Of a stretch of DNA of 64,000 nucleotides, positions 44,802 to 54,463 are shown one piece after another (the stretch's first letter is position 1; each line of letters opens with the position of its first letter). The DNA is from Curvularia sp. ZM96. Its lineage: Eukaryota > Ascomycota > Dothideomycetes > Pleosporales > Pleosporaceae. Both the position numbers and the translations under genes were made by a program. The notes beneath the pieces were generated by a model. That model was not told where the DNA came from. It saw nothing but the letters and a program-made list of their open reading frames with translations, and did no database searches. Location: NCBI GenBank assembly GCA_022457065.1, contig JAJGBQ010000002.1, positions 1 to 64,000 on the forward strand, read 5' to 3'.

Positions 44802-46497
44802 ATGGACAAGGCTAGTCAAGTGTTGGCGAAGGGTCTTCCGCCTGCCGTACCCACTTCTTATCGTGCTCTTGCAGACTATGGCGAGGTTCCTCGCTCTACC
44901 CTTCATGCCCGTGCCCAAGGCCGCCGCTCGATAGAAGAGAAGGCACAGAGTCAACAGTATCTCAGCCCGTGGGAAGAGGATGCGCTTGTCAAGTTCCTCC
45001 TACAGATGTCTGATCTAGGGCAGCCCGTGCGGATCAAGTTCATACCCTTCCTCGCCTTCTGCGTTGCCCGCCAGCGATCCGAGCGAGCCCGACCACTGAA
45101 GCCACCGAACAAGAACTGGGCGCGCGCCTTCGAGAAACGCCATCCAGACACGCAAGCGCGAAGGGTCACAGCATTAGACTGAAACCGCCACGAGAAGAAC
45201 ACGTATTGGAAGATATCCCACTGGTTTGAGGTGATAGGAAGGCTGCTACAAGACCCAGCCGTCTCAGCAGAAAACGTGTACAACATGGGTGAGACTGGCG
45301 TGATGTTATCGATGCTCGGCTCGGCCAAAGTACTGGTAGGTAAGAACGACGTGCGAAACTATAGAGGCGCACGTGTGAAGCGTAAGATGGTCACCGCGAT
45401 CGAGTGCATTAGCGGCGACGGTAGGTATCTGAACCCTCTGATTATATGGCCTGCGACCACTCACCGAAGCAACTGGATTACGTTTCCCACCCCTGGGTGG
45501 CAGTATGCGTGCACTGCTACCGGCTACACTGACTCTTATGTTAGCCTACAGTGGCTGAAGCGGATTTTCGATCCGGAAACCAAGGAGTGGGCGAACAACA
45601 AGCCACGTGTTAATCTGTGATGGCTTTGGCACGTATGAGACCCTAGAGATTCTTGAGTATTGTTTCGCAAACAACATCGTGCTGTGTCGACTTCCTTCTC
45701 ACACTTCTCACAAGCTACAGCCATGCGACGTCGCTGTCTTTGCTCCGCTGAAGGCAGCCTATCGCGAACAGGTCGAACGACTGGAGCGGGGAGGCGTCAA
45801 CACGATCGGCAAGGAGCATTTTACTTCTCTATCTAGCCCTGCACGAGTGAAGGCATTTACAGCTAAGAACATTAAGGCCGGCTTTGCGGCAAGTGGCTTG
45901 TTTCCGTTCAACCCAGATAGAGTGCTTAACTCTATGCCTAAACTAGCCATAGGCCCCTTCACCGCATCGACAGCTAATAAAGCTATTGTTGGGCCGAGTT
46001 CCCTAGAGCAAATCCCGCGAACCCCCGTGACACTAGTGTTAGTAGAAGGTCTGATGTCGCTATATAATCTAATCATCGAGTAGGACGCCCGTGCTCTCGA
46101 CGAGAAGAGTAAATAAAGCCTTTAGAGATACCTTCTTAAGTTCTCAAAAGCCGCCCACCTATCCTTCGCTAGAGAGGCGCTTTAGTAGAACTACATCCGA
46201 CTCCTACTAAAGATTAATAATGAAGCTAAAGTGCGACGATTAATAAAGTCACTAGTGCTGGGAATGGCTAAGGTTATAGGCTACGAGGAGCTCTAAGATG
46301 TATGTGCGAAGCGTGCTGAAATGGAGGCTGCTAAGGTAACTAAAACTAAGGGGAAATAGAGTCGAAAGCGAACGAAAGCGTTATTAGAGGCAGACGCAAT
46401 AGAGCTAAAGCGAAAAGTAGCGCGAGCGAGAGGAGGGTTGGCGCCGACGCGGGCCTCGGTGCTGTCACCAAGGGTCCCTATAGCGCGCATGTACTAG
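44802..46497 (+). pseudogene. Pogo/Fot1-like transposase, inactivated
   Basis: DDE_1 superfamily transposase of about 565 codons. N-terminal helix-turn-helix/CENP-B-like part (YRALADYGEVPRSTLHAR, LSPWEEDALVKFL). The catalytic core has YNMGETGVML, where the family has Asp in place of that Gly (GGT at 45288-45290), then LICDGFGTYET with the second Asp and LQPCDVAVFAPLKAAYR with the third. The C-terminal part (INNEAKVRRL, basic tail) continues to a stop at 46495-46497. Damage: TGA at 45180-45182 where family members have Trp, a frameshift near 45607, and several TAA/TAG after 46081 that fit CAA/CAG to TAA/TAG. Cut-and-paste transposition into TA is known for this family. It cannot act now. Confidence 0.9.
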
Positions 46498-47091
46498 AGA
46501 ACGCACTTGGGCTTCGTATGTGTTGTAGTTATTTGTATATTGAACTGGGCGTTGTGTGGATAGTATAGAATAAAAGATTATAGTCGTGACCGATGCAGTG
46601 CAGACGTTTATGAGGCGAACCTGCATCATTGAGTGATTAATTAGTGCAATTCATTACTTGGCCGCTAGAGCACTGGCAAGCTCGCACGGTACGGCGCGCT
46701 TGGGTTCACCTTTTCCGTCCTGTATTAGTACAGGCTAGGCAACACTAAACCGCTTCGGGTCTCTGCTATCCTGCTAAGCTTGTAGCGCCAAGGACGCGTT
46801 CAACATGGCCGCAGCCTTGCGGCTGACGTTCTGTATGCTTATGAAGCCACAGCTGCTCCGCCTAAGGCCTCGTGCGATGCCGTCGCCAGACCAAGAAAAC
46901 CACACAGCGCGCTCGACTCAGCTCTCGCACTTGGGAACGCTGTTCTATTATCGAGAGATCTAGAGCTGCACGACTATCGATTGCCCTCCTCTTACGCCGA
47001 CCTCTACAGCGCACGGCACGGCTATCACGCCCTCGTCCTACTAGGCTGGCACATTGAACCTCTCGCGTCTCGTTTCCACCGCGCGCCCACC
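46498..47091 (+). promoter_or_regulatory. Spacer and presumed promoter of NLR2
   Basis: About 590 bases between transposase and receptor with no recognised gene. The receptor frame is open upstream to 46981, but the first residues there (PSSYADLYSARHG) do not resemble HET proteins, so the ATG at 47092 is preferred. Confidence 0.45.
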
Positions 47092-50000
47092 ATGCACCCA
47101 CACAAGTTGATGCGTCTCCTAAGCTACGAAGAAAATGGCCGCCTCACTATCACCAGCTTCTATGATGACGCGATACCCCAATATGCGATACTTTCACACA
47201 CCTGGGGGGCAGATGCAGAGGAGGTGACTTTCGCGGACCTTGCAGAAGGCGGCTACAAGCACAAGCCTGGCTACAAGAAAATTCGCTTCTGTGGAGAGCA
47301 GGCACAGCAAGATGGTCTGCAGTACTTCTGGGTCGACACATGCTGCATCGACAAGTCGGACAAGGCTGAGCTCTCTTCGGCTATCCAGTCTATGTTCCGC
47401 TGGTACCAAAACGCGACAAAGTGCTATGTATACCTTTCAGACGTATCGACAAAGAAGGGGGAAGCCGGCGGTTTGCTCACCGAGTTTACTTGGGAGCCAG
47501 CCTTCAGGTCCAGTCGATGGTTCACGCGTGGCTGGACGCTCCAAGAGCTTCTCGCGCCAAGTGTTGTCGAGTTTTTCTCTCAAGAATGGGAGAGGCTTGG
47601 TGACAAGACATCATTAAATCCATTGATCAACAAAACTACTGGCATTCCACACCAAGTACTTGAGGGGGGCACTCTTTCCCAGTTCGATGTTAACGAGCGC
47701 CTACGTTGGAAAGGTGACAGGAAGACTAAGCTAAGAGAGGATATGGCATACGCAATGTTAGGCATATGTGATGTGGACATCGCGCCTGTGTATGGCGAAG
47801 GCGAAGAGGAAGCGTTCAGACGACTTCACGATGAGATCCGGAAGCTGAAAGACTGCCTCCGTGACCTACGTTCCAGTGATCCTCGTGACGATAAGAAGCG
47901 CATCGAGGATATAAAGGGCGGACTGCTAGCAGACTCCTACTGCTGGGTTCTGGACAATCCCGCTTTCCAGCAATGGCAACGGGACCCGCACAGCCGGCTG
48001 CTATGGGTAAAGGGAGATCCTGGTAAAGGCAAGACAATGCTGCTCTGCGGCATCATCAACGAGCTGCAGGGTTCGATGCCCCAAAGTGCCCTACTGTCAT
48101 ACTTCTTCTGCCAAGCGACCGACGCGCGCATCAACAGCGCCACGGCCGTGCTTCGAGGGCTATTGTACATGCTTCTAACTCAGCAACCATCGCTTGCATC
48201 GCATGTTCGCAAGAAGCACGACCAGGCCGGCAAAGCCATCTTCGAAGACGCGAATGCCTGGGTAGTCTTAGTAGAGATCTTCGAGGCTGTGCTCCAAGAT
48301 CCAGGCCTAAGGATGACATACCTAATTATTGACGCGCTAGATGAATGCGTCACTGATCTACCAAAGCTGCTAGAATTTGTCGCAAAGCAGTCATCTGCGT
48401 CTTCTCGCGTCAAGTGGATTGTTTCTAGCCGTAACTGGCCAGACATTGAAGCACAGCTAGAGCGGGCAGGACGCAAAGTAAAGCTAAGCCTTGAGCTGAA
48501 CGCGCAGTCAGTTGCGGCTGCCGTTGACGTCTTCATACAGCGAAAGGTGGATCAGCTAGCGCAGGAAAAGCGATACAAGACTGAAGTTCGACACGCCGTG
48601 CTCCAACACCTAAGATCGAACGCTCACGATACCTTCCTCTGGGTAGCGTTAGTCTGCCAGGACCTTAAAACGACGCCAAAGTGGAACGTGCTAAAGAAGC
48701 TAGCCCTATTCCCGCCTGGGCTAGACTCTTTGTACAAGCGGATGCTAGACGAGATAAGCGAGTCTGACAGCGCCGAGATCTGCCTGCAGGTGCTAGCTTC
48801 GACTGCGATCCTATATCAACCCGTTTCGGTCCCTGAACTCGTTGCACTCATGGAGCAGCTTAAGGACTTGGACGACCTGGAGTCGGCACGGGAGGTTATC
48901 GGCTTCTGTGGGTCATTTCTTACCTTGCGAGACGACATAGTCTACTTTGTGCATCAGTCGGCAAAGGACTTTCTCTTTAAAAAGGCTTATGATGATGCCT
49001 TTCCAGACGGAAGCAAAACCGTTCATCGGACAATCCTCTCAAGGTCGCTGGCGATTCTCTCTGAAGGATTGCACAGAAACATGTACGATCTAGTCGCTCC
49101 GGAATCTCTTATCGATGAAATATCGGTGCCAATGAGTGACCCGCTAAACATCATGCGGTATCCTTGCCTCTATTGGATAGAACATCTCCTTGCCTCGGCC
49201 GCTGACAGTGTTACAAGCTCACCAGTTGACCTGCAAGACGGCGGCGCGGTTGACGTGTTTCTGAAACACAAATATTTGAACTGGCTTGAAGCTCTCAGCC
49301 TTTGCAGGAGCATGTCGACCGGTGTGACTTCCACAGCAATGCTAGAGGCACTAGTACAGGTATGTCCTACTCAGACCATGTAACTAGTTATTCGCTTGTT
49401 CCCTCTGCTAAGAAGACCTAGGGAAAAGCCAATGCGGCTGCCTTGAGTGACTTTGTCCGAGATGCCCATCGATTCGTACTTTCCAACCGAAGGGTCATTG
49501 AAAAGTATCCCCTGCAAACATACTGCTCAGCGCTTGTATTCACGACGGAGAAAAGTCTTATTTACAAGCACTTTGAGACGGAATTGCCTAGCTGGCTTCG
49601 AAGAATTTCACGCATATATGAAGAATGGAGCCCGTGTAAGCAGATACTTGAAGACCATCACGCTCCAGTAAATGCAGTAACATTCCTACCTGATAATTGG
49701 CAGCTTGCGTCCGCTTCAAACGATAAAACAATACGACTCTGGAATACCAGGACGGGTGAATGTGAACGAGTATTTAGGGGTCATCAATCTGCTATCAACG
49801 ACGTGGCAGCATCACCGAACGGTCAGCGACTTGCATCTGCCGGCAATGATAAGACGGTACGACTATGGGAAATAGCAACAGAAGAATGTATGATCGTGCT
49901 TGACGGTCATCGAAGTTCTGTTAAAACTGTGGCTTTCTCACTTGAAGGAAGATGGCTAGCTTCCGGTTCGAACGACAAGACGATACGCGTGTGGAATGCG

Positions 50001-51371
50001 GTAACGTACGAGTTTGAACGGGCGCTTCAGCTCCATCATTCCGGCGTGAATGATGTTGTCTTTTCACCAGACAGCTCCCTTCTTGCATCCGCATCCAATG
50101 ACAAGACGGTACGGCTGTGGAGTACAACGAATTTCGATTGCTGCATTACACTCCGTGGCCACAGCTCAGAAGTTTACTCCGTGGCGTTTTCACCTGACGG
50201 TCAACAGCTCGCATCTGCTTCGAATGATAAGACGATCCGCATCTGGGATACCAATACAGGTGGATGCAACTCCGTCCTTCAAGGTCATGACTCCTATGTC
50301 ACCTCTGTGGCTTTCTCACCCGATGCACTGCGTCTTGCGTCTGGTTCAGACGACAAAACACTATGTCTTTGGAATATGAAAGCAGGCGTGTGTGAGAACA
50401 GGTTTGAAGGCCACCAGAATTCGATCACATCAGTAGCTTTCTCAACCGACAGCCAAACGCTAGTTTCTGCTTCGAAAGACAACATGCTACGTGTCTGGGC
50501 TGCCACCGAACGTGCAGTTGAGCGGAGTACAACAGGACACCACAGCTCTGTCAACGCAATCTCCTTTTCTCCGGACGGCTCGCGGTTTGCTACTGCATCA
50601 GTGGACGGTACTGTACGTTTATGGGATACCGAAACAACCGACTGCATACATGTGCTTGAGGGTCATCGTGCCGATGTCTACACCGTAGAGTTCTCGCAGG
50701 ACTGCAGTCGACTTGCATCAGCTTCCAAAGACAAGACCGTAAGGATCTGGAACACACACACTGGCCTAATCGAGCAAATACTAGAGGGCCATGATTCTGA
50801 TATTTTAGCAGTGGCCTTTTCTCCTAGTGGTCAGTGGATCGCATCTGCTTCAAACGACGAAAACCTACGCTTATGGGATGTCGAATATGGCGAGTGTGTT
50901 CATCTGCTCGAAGGTCATCGTGCCTCTGTTCATTCCGTAGCATTCTCACTAGACGGCCAACAGCTCGCTTCCGCTTCTAAAGACCAAACAGTCCGGTTTT
51001 GGGACACAAACACAGGAGACTGCGTGGGAGTAGCCAGTACGCAAGAAGCTAAACCCTGGGTACGGCCTACTGAAGATCCTGGAATGATTCTGGAGGATTT
51101 GAAATTGCTGCGCCTCAGCCAAGCCGGATCAACATCCGCCGATAGCGAATCCACAAAGGATGATTCAATTGTTCTTGCCGAACAATTTGCATTGTTCAAC
51201 AAGCAGCTAGCCCGTAGGATTCATGTCGAAGACGACTGGGTCTTCCAAGATGAGCATAGGCTTCTCTGGTTGCCTCCCGATTGTCGACCATCTTGTTTAG
51301 CTGTCCGGGAGCATATACTTGTGATAGGGCATAGCTCAGGTAGCGTTACGTGTATAGAGTTCGGTTTCTAG
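47092..51371 (+). CDS. NLR2: HET - NACHT - WD40 receptor (HNWD type)
   Basis: Two exons, 47092-49359 and 49422-51371, joined by a 62-base intron (GTATGT...CTAG) that keeps frame; 1,405 residues. The HET domain comes first (IPQYAILSHTWG, FWVDTCCID, WFTRGWTLQELLAP). The NACHT ATPase has P-loop GDPGKGKT and Walker B TYLIIDALDEC. Exon 2 encodes eleven WD40 units of about 42 residues (SVAFSPDGQ-LASAS-DKTIRLWD). This is the architecture of Podospora HET-D/HET-E/HET-R, which control heterokaryon incompatibility through the WD40 specificity domain and HET-triggered cell death. Both reading frames are intact. MHPHKLMRLL gives two possible ATGs six codons apart. It lies within the same TIR element as a transposase. 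Confidence 0.95.
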
Positions 51372-51497
51372 GTGCAAGTTATTATATACATGATTGCAGA
51401 CGCTTCGGCAAGGTCGCTGACATGTGCCACAGCTATTTGTGGCGTCGGCCCATTATAGACATAGCGTGGAGTTTTTTACGACTGTAATTAGATTAAG

Positions 51498-52052
51498 CAT
51501 CTGGACTTGCACGCTTCTAGAAAGCTGCTAGCACGCGCCACAGCTATCTTTAGCACCGAAGTGCTATAGGTATAGCGCCGAATTTATTACAATAGTTCAC
51601 GGAGACATCTGAGCACGCTACTGTACGCTACTGCATGCCAAGTGTCGCTAAAAGCGCACGTCCTGTAGGACGAGTTTTGACGATCTCGCTGTCTGCGCGG
51701 AGAAACTGCCAGAACGTGTCCATAGTACTCTAAGTTGACCTTGCGTAGTAGTAGCCTTAATCTTTGCTCTTTTAACTTTCTCTCTAGCCCACCGAGTTTT
51801 CCGCAGATATGTACCGTCGAAAACGAACAAGGGCGTGTTAGAGGAGAGTCGGGGACAACGTTACTAGAGCGAGCGACAGCACGGTTGACGACACGTTTTT
51901 TGGCGTCGGAGATTGACTTGCTAAGAGGGTAAGGTCTTTAGAATATATGCGCGTTGTATTTGTTTGTATTTAAGAATGATTAGGAAAATCCGAGGGTCCG
52001 AAAGAGAAAGTGTCCCGTTATACCATGCGTCCCGGCACGCTTGGATCGACGT
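51498..52052 (-). repeat. Right TIR of the NLR2 element
   Basis: Inverted partner of 44135-44690. Contains a broken copy of the TIR frame on the minus strand: SISDAKKRVVNRAVARS near 51925-51875 and, in another frame, TRWAREKVKRAKIK with TRSGSFSA (51648-51830). Followed by TA. Confidence 0.82.
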
Positions 52053-52054
52053 TA

Positions 52055-52568
52055 CTGAGCTGAGAGCGGCTAAAGACCCTTTCTAGACCGTGGGCGCAGG
52101 TCGGTGCTCTCGCCCACACGGCTTGCACTGCCGAAGACACTGCAAATCTCGCCAAAAGGTTCTTTGTAGTCATCCAGTAAGTCATGTAGCCGTCGTAGGC
52201 TGGCTATCAAGAAGCGTGCTTCGCCATGGCCATGTTGCGACTAAGTCTTTCCTGAGACCATTGACCCACCACGTTGATTACCGTGTCGCAATACACCTCC
52301 AAAACCAAGAGTCACATGCGTGATATAGTGGAGGGGGCTTAAAAGGGCCCCTGCTTGACAGGATGCATTGATGAGGTGATCTCTAGCTTCTTAACAGTCT
52401 CAGCTCCGCAGCGGCTGCAAAATGAGAGGCAGATCTGGCCCCGTCGATCATATCGATGAGCCTAGATGAGCTCCTAGATGTTGCCAGATTAGAAACAATT
52501 TCAACACCGTCACGTGCTAGACAGAATGGATAGTGGGGGCAGCTAATCACTTGACTGACCAGGTATCT
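52055..52568. other. Intergenic, nothing recognised
   Basis: Short spacer between the NLR2 element and the promoter of the next gene; no supported coding frame. Confidence 0.5.
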
Positions 52569-52575
52569 TATAAAG
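52569..52575 (+). promoter_or_regulatory. TATA box of the gene at 52646
   Basis: TATAAAG 77 bases before the ATG, a spacing repeated at two other genes of the window. Confidence 0.5.
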
Positions 52576-52645
52576 AGTCCCATTAACCGTCGCTTATGAG
52601 AATATATCTTGAAATACATACAATTGATCCTTCCAGAACCAATAA

Positions 52646-53689
52646 ATGGCTATATTGAATTTGGCGTTAGAAGACGGAGACCATGATCGCGTTGCAGCCG
52701 CTCGTCAACGTTTAGAGAAAGATTTTACCGAACCTAGGCTTTTAGTAATCTTCCTTTTCCAAGATGTGCCAGAAATGCAAGCAGCCATTCAAATGATTGC
52801 TGACGGAAACATCCATTTTGCGCAGTTCTTCCGCGAACATCCATACAAAAGGACATTTTCCTTAACTGATTTTGAATGGGCTCCATATATGCTTTCTTTC
52901 CTGGATGACCTTATAGATGCATACAAAGGTGGCATTCCCTACATGCCACCGTTTGCGGAAGGTCATAAGGATTACAAGACGCCAGAAGATAGACTGGTGG
53001 ATGATTTTGAGATCATTCACGCCGTGCTGTCTGCATGTCGCAGCGATAAAGCAAACGAGCAGGTCAGAGAAGCAGCAAATCACCCTCTGATTACTGCGAA
53101 TACTTGGGATGCTTTTGCGAAGCGATTGGCGAATCTCCAGCACGGGGAATGGCCCCAACCATTGTACGGATCAGTATGCAGAACCATCCTGACGGCTATA
53201 AGCGAACTTGAGAAACCACGTGTATTGCGCTATAGTGGTGTAAGCGCTCTGGGACTTGCACAGTTAGTACACATACTTGACGTCAAAGATCAGGATGAAG
53301 CTTTCCGTCGCGCATTTCGAATTCTGCTTTCTGTAGGGGATTTTCATCTGATACGCAAAGCTCTATTTTCGCTTGAAAGGCAAAATTTGGAGCGCTTCAG
53401 CCTCTGTATATGGTGGATGATACACGATACTTATGAAAAACTTTGGCATGAATACCATCATTATGTATTCGATGCTATTTGCGAGTTTGTAGGCTATCGC
53501 TGGCATGTCGTGGAAGAGTGGTACAAATGTCGCTGGATTGCTGAAGACCCGAGGTCTTGGGCAGCCCGTGAATACGGACAAAGCTATATAACGTCCATCC
53601 CTACGTGCCGGGACGCACGGTGTAACGGGACACTTTTTCTTTCGGGTGCCCGGATTGTACCAACTATGCCTATAAATGTACAGGTCTAG
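52646..53689 (+). CDS. Uncharacterised protein, C-terminus altered by NLR3 element
   Basis: 347 residues as it stands. I do not recognise a family; the sequence is largely helical and acidic with aromatic patches (DFEWAPYMLSFLDDLIDAY, LCIWWMIHDTYEKLWHEYHHYVFDAICEFVG). Residues 1-315 are host sequence. From residue 316 the frame runs into the left TIR of the NLR3 element (TSIPTCRDARCNGT and on) and stops 99 bases inside it. Removing the element and one TA gives ...AGC TAT ATA CTG GAG TAA, so the original protein would end SYILE, 317 residues, with the last two codons and stop now at 57871-57879. The protein is therefore extended by about 30 foreign residues rather than truncated. Confidence 0.75.
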   Translation: MAILNLALEDGDHDRVAAARQRLEKDFTEPRLLVIFLFQDVPEMQAAIQMIADGNIHFAQFFREHPYKRTFSLTDFEWAPYMLSFLDDLIDAYKGGIPYMPPFAEGHKDYKTPEDRLVDDFEIIHAVLSACRSDKANEQVREAANHPLITANTWDAFAKRLANLQHGEWPQPLYGSVCRTILTAISELEKPRVLRYSGVSALGLAQLVHILDVKDQDEAFRRAFRILLSVGDFHLIRKALFSLERQNLERFSLCIWWMIHDTYEKLWHEYHHYVFDAICEFVGYRWHVVEEWYKCRWIAEDPRSWAAREYGQSYITSIPTCRDARCNGTLFLSGARIVPTMPINVQV

Positions 53690-54065
53690 CGTGCATCTAT
53701 TTTATAGTCCTTGCTCTTCTAGTGCATCAGCCTCCGACGCTAAGAGGCGTGTTGTTGACCACGCTGTCGTTCATCCTGTCGGTGCCGTCCATCAACTCTC
53801 CTCTAATACCCCCTTGTTTATCCGCGGTAGTATAAGCTTCTACACAGCTCGGTGGGCTAGAAAGAAAGCTGAAATGGCAAAGATCAAGACTGCACACTCA
53901 AAAAGTCGACTTAACGTGAGGAGCGTGCATCCCGGCAGTTTCTCCGCGCTGGCGACAACATCGTCAAAACGCGACGAGCCGGTCGTGCGACTTTAGCGGC
54001 GTTTGGTAGCGGTAGCGTGCTGAGATATCTGTGAGGGGTTGCGCGCTGTGGCTGAGAGCTGCGGC
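53591..54065 (+). repeat. Left TIR of the NLR3 element
   Basis: Same 475-base length as the NLR1 arms and close to 24812-25286; most differences are transitions. An inward-facing TATAAA lies at the same place, again overlapping the ATG of the small frame. Confidence 0.92.
53676..53996 (+). CDS. TIR-encoded 106-residue frame, function unknown
   Basis: Copy of the frame at 24897, same length. About 80 percent of residues match (MYRSSVHLFYSPCSSSASAS, PLFIRG, TARWARKKAEMAKIKTAHSK, VHPGSFSALATTSSKRD). The many residue-changing transitions argue against strong selection on the protein since duplication. Could be a leader or promoter region. Confidence 0.4.
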   Translation: MYRSSVHLFYSPCSSSASASDAKRRVVDHAVVHPVGAVHQLSSNTPLFIRGSISFYTARWARKKAEMAKIKTAHSKSRLNVRSVHPGSFSALATTSSKRDEPVVRL

Positions 54066-54463
54066 TCTCACTCATCGCCTGACCTTAGACAGCTCTTATT
54101 CCCGGGCTGGTAAGCAGTTGCCCCCGTCGCATAGAGCCAGGCGAGACGCTATAACGATAACCTTCATAGATTAGTTAGCTATTTTGCTGGCACCTTACCT
54201 ATATATGCACTCTTCTGCCATGAGTTTGCAAGGCAGACACTGCCTTAGCGTAAATAGTGAGGGGAGGCAGTGCAGGACGCTGGGCGCTTGATGCAGCCAG
54301 CAGCATCTTCAGCCCGGTTGTGTGCACTGCCTCACCAGGCTGCCTTCTCTGCTTTATCGTAAAGATGCCATTCTACTCCCACTAACATTCTGCCCTCACT
54401 CATCTACCACAAAAGTTGTTCATGCCTCTAGTTCTTTAGACTAAAGTCCGAGCTGCAAGCGCC

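Larger units (their letters stand above)
44135..52052 (+). mobile_element. NLR2-carrying TIR element with pogo-like transposase
   Basis: About 7.9 kb with inverted ends of about 555 bp (44135-44690 and 51498-52052), flanked by TA (44133-44134 and 52053-52054). The outer termini read ATGTCAATCCAAGCGTGCCG and ACGTCGATCCAAGCGTGCCG. Inside lie, in order and on the same strand, a broken pogo/Fot1-like transposase beginning about 110 bases inside the left TIR, then the HET-NACHT-WD40 receptor ending about 125 bases before the right TIR. I see no separate inverted repeats around the transposase, so it most simply belongs to this element, which would make it the autonomous ancestor type of the family. 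Confidence 0.82.

Noticed and set aside
44700..46800. Separate pogo element around the transposase
   Set aside because: An ACGTGTTTAC at 44757 resembles the start of the RIPed pogo TIR, but no inverted partner or flanking TA was found downstream.
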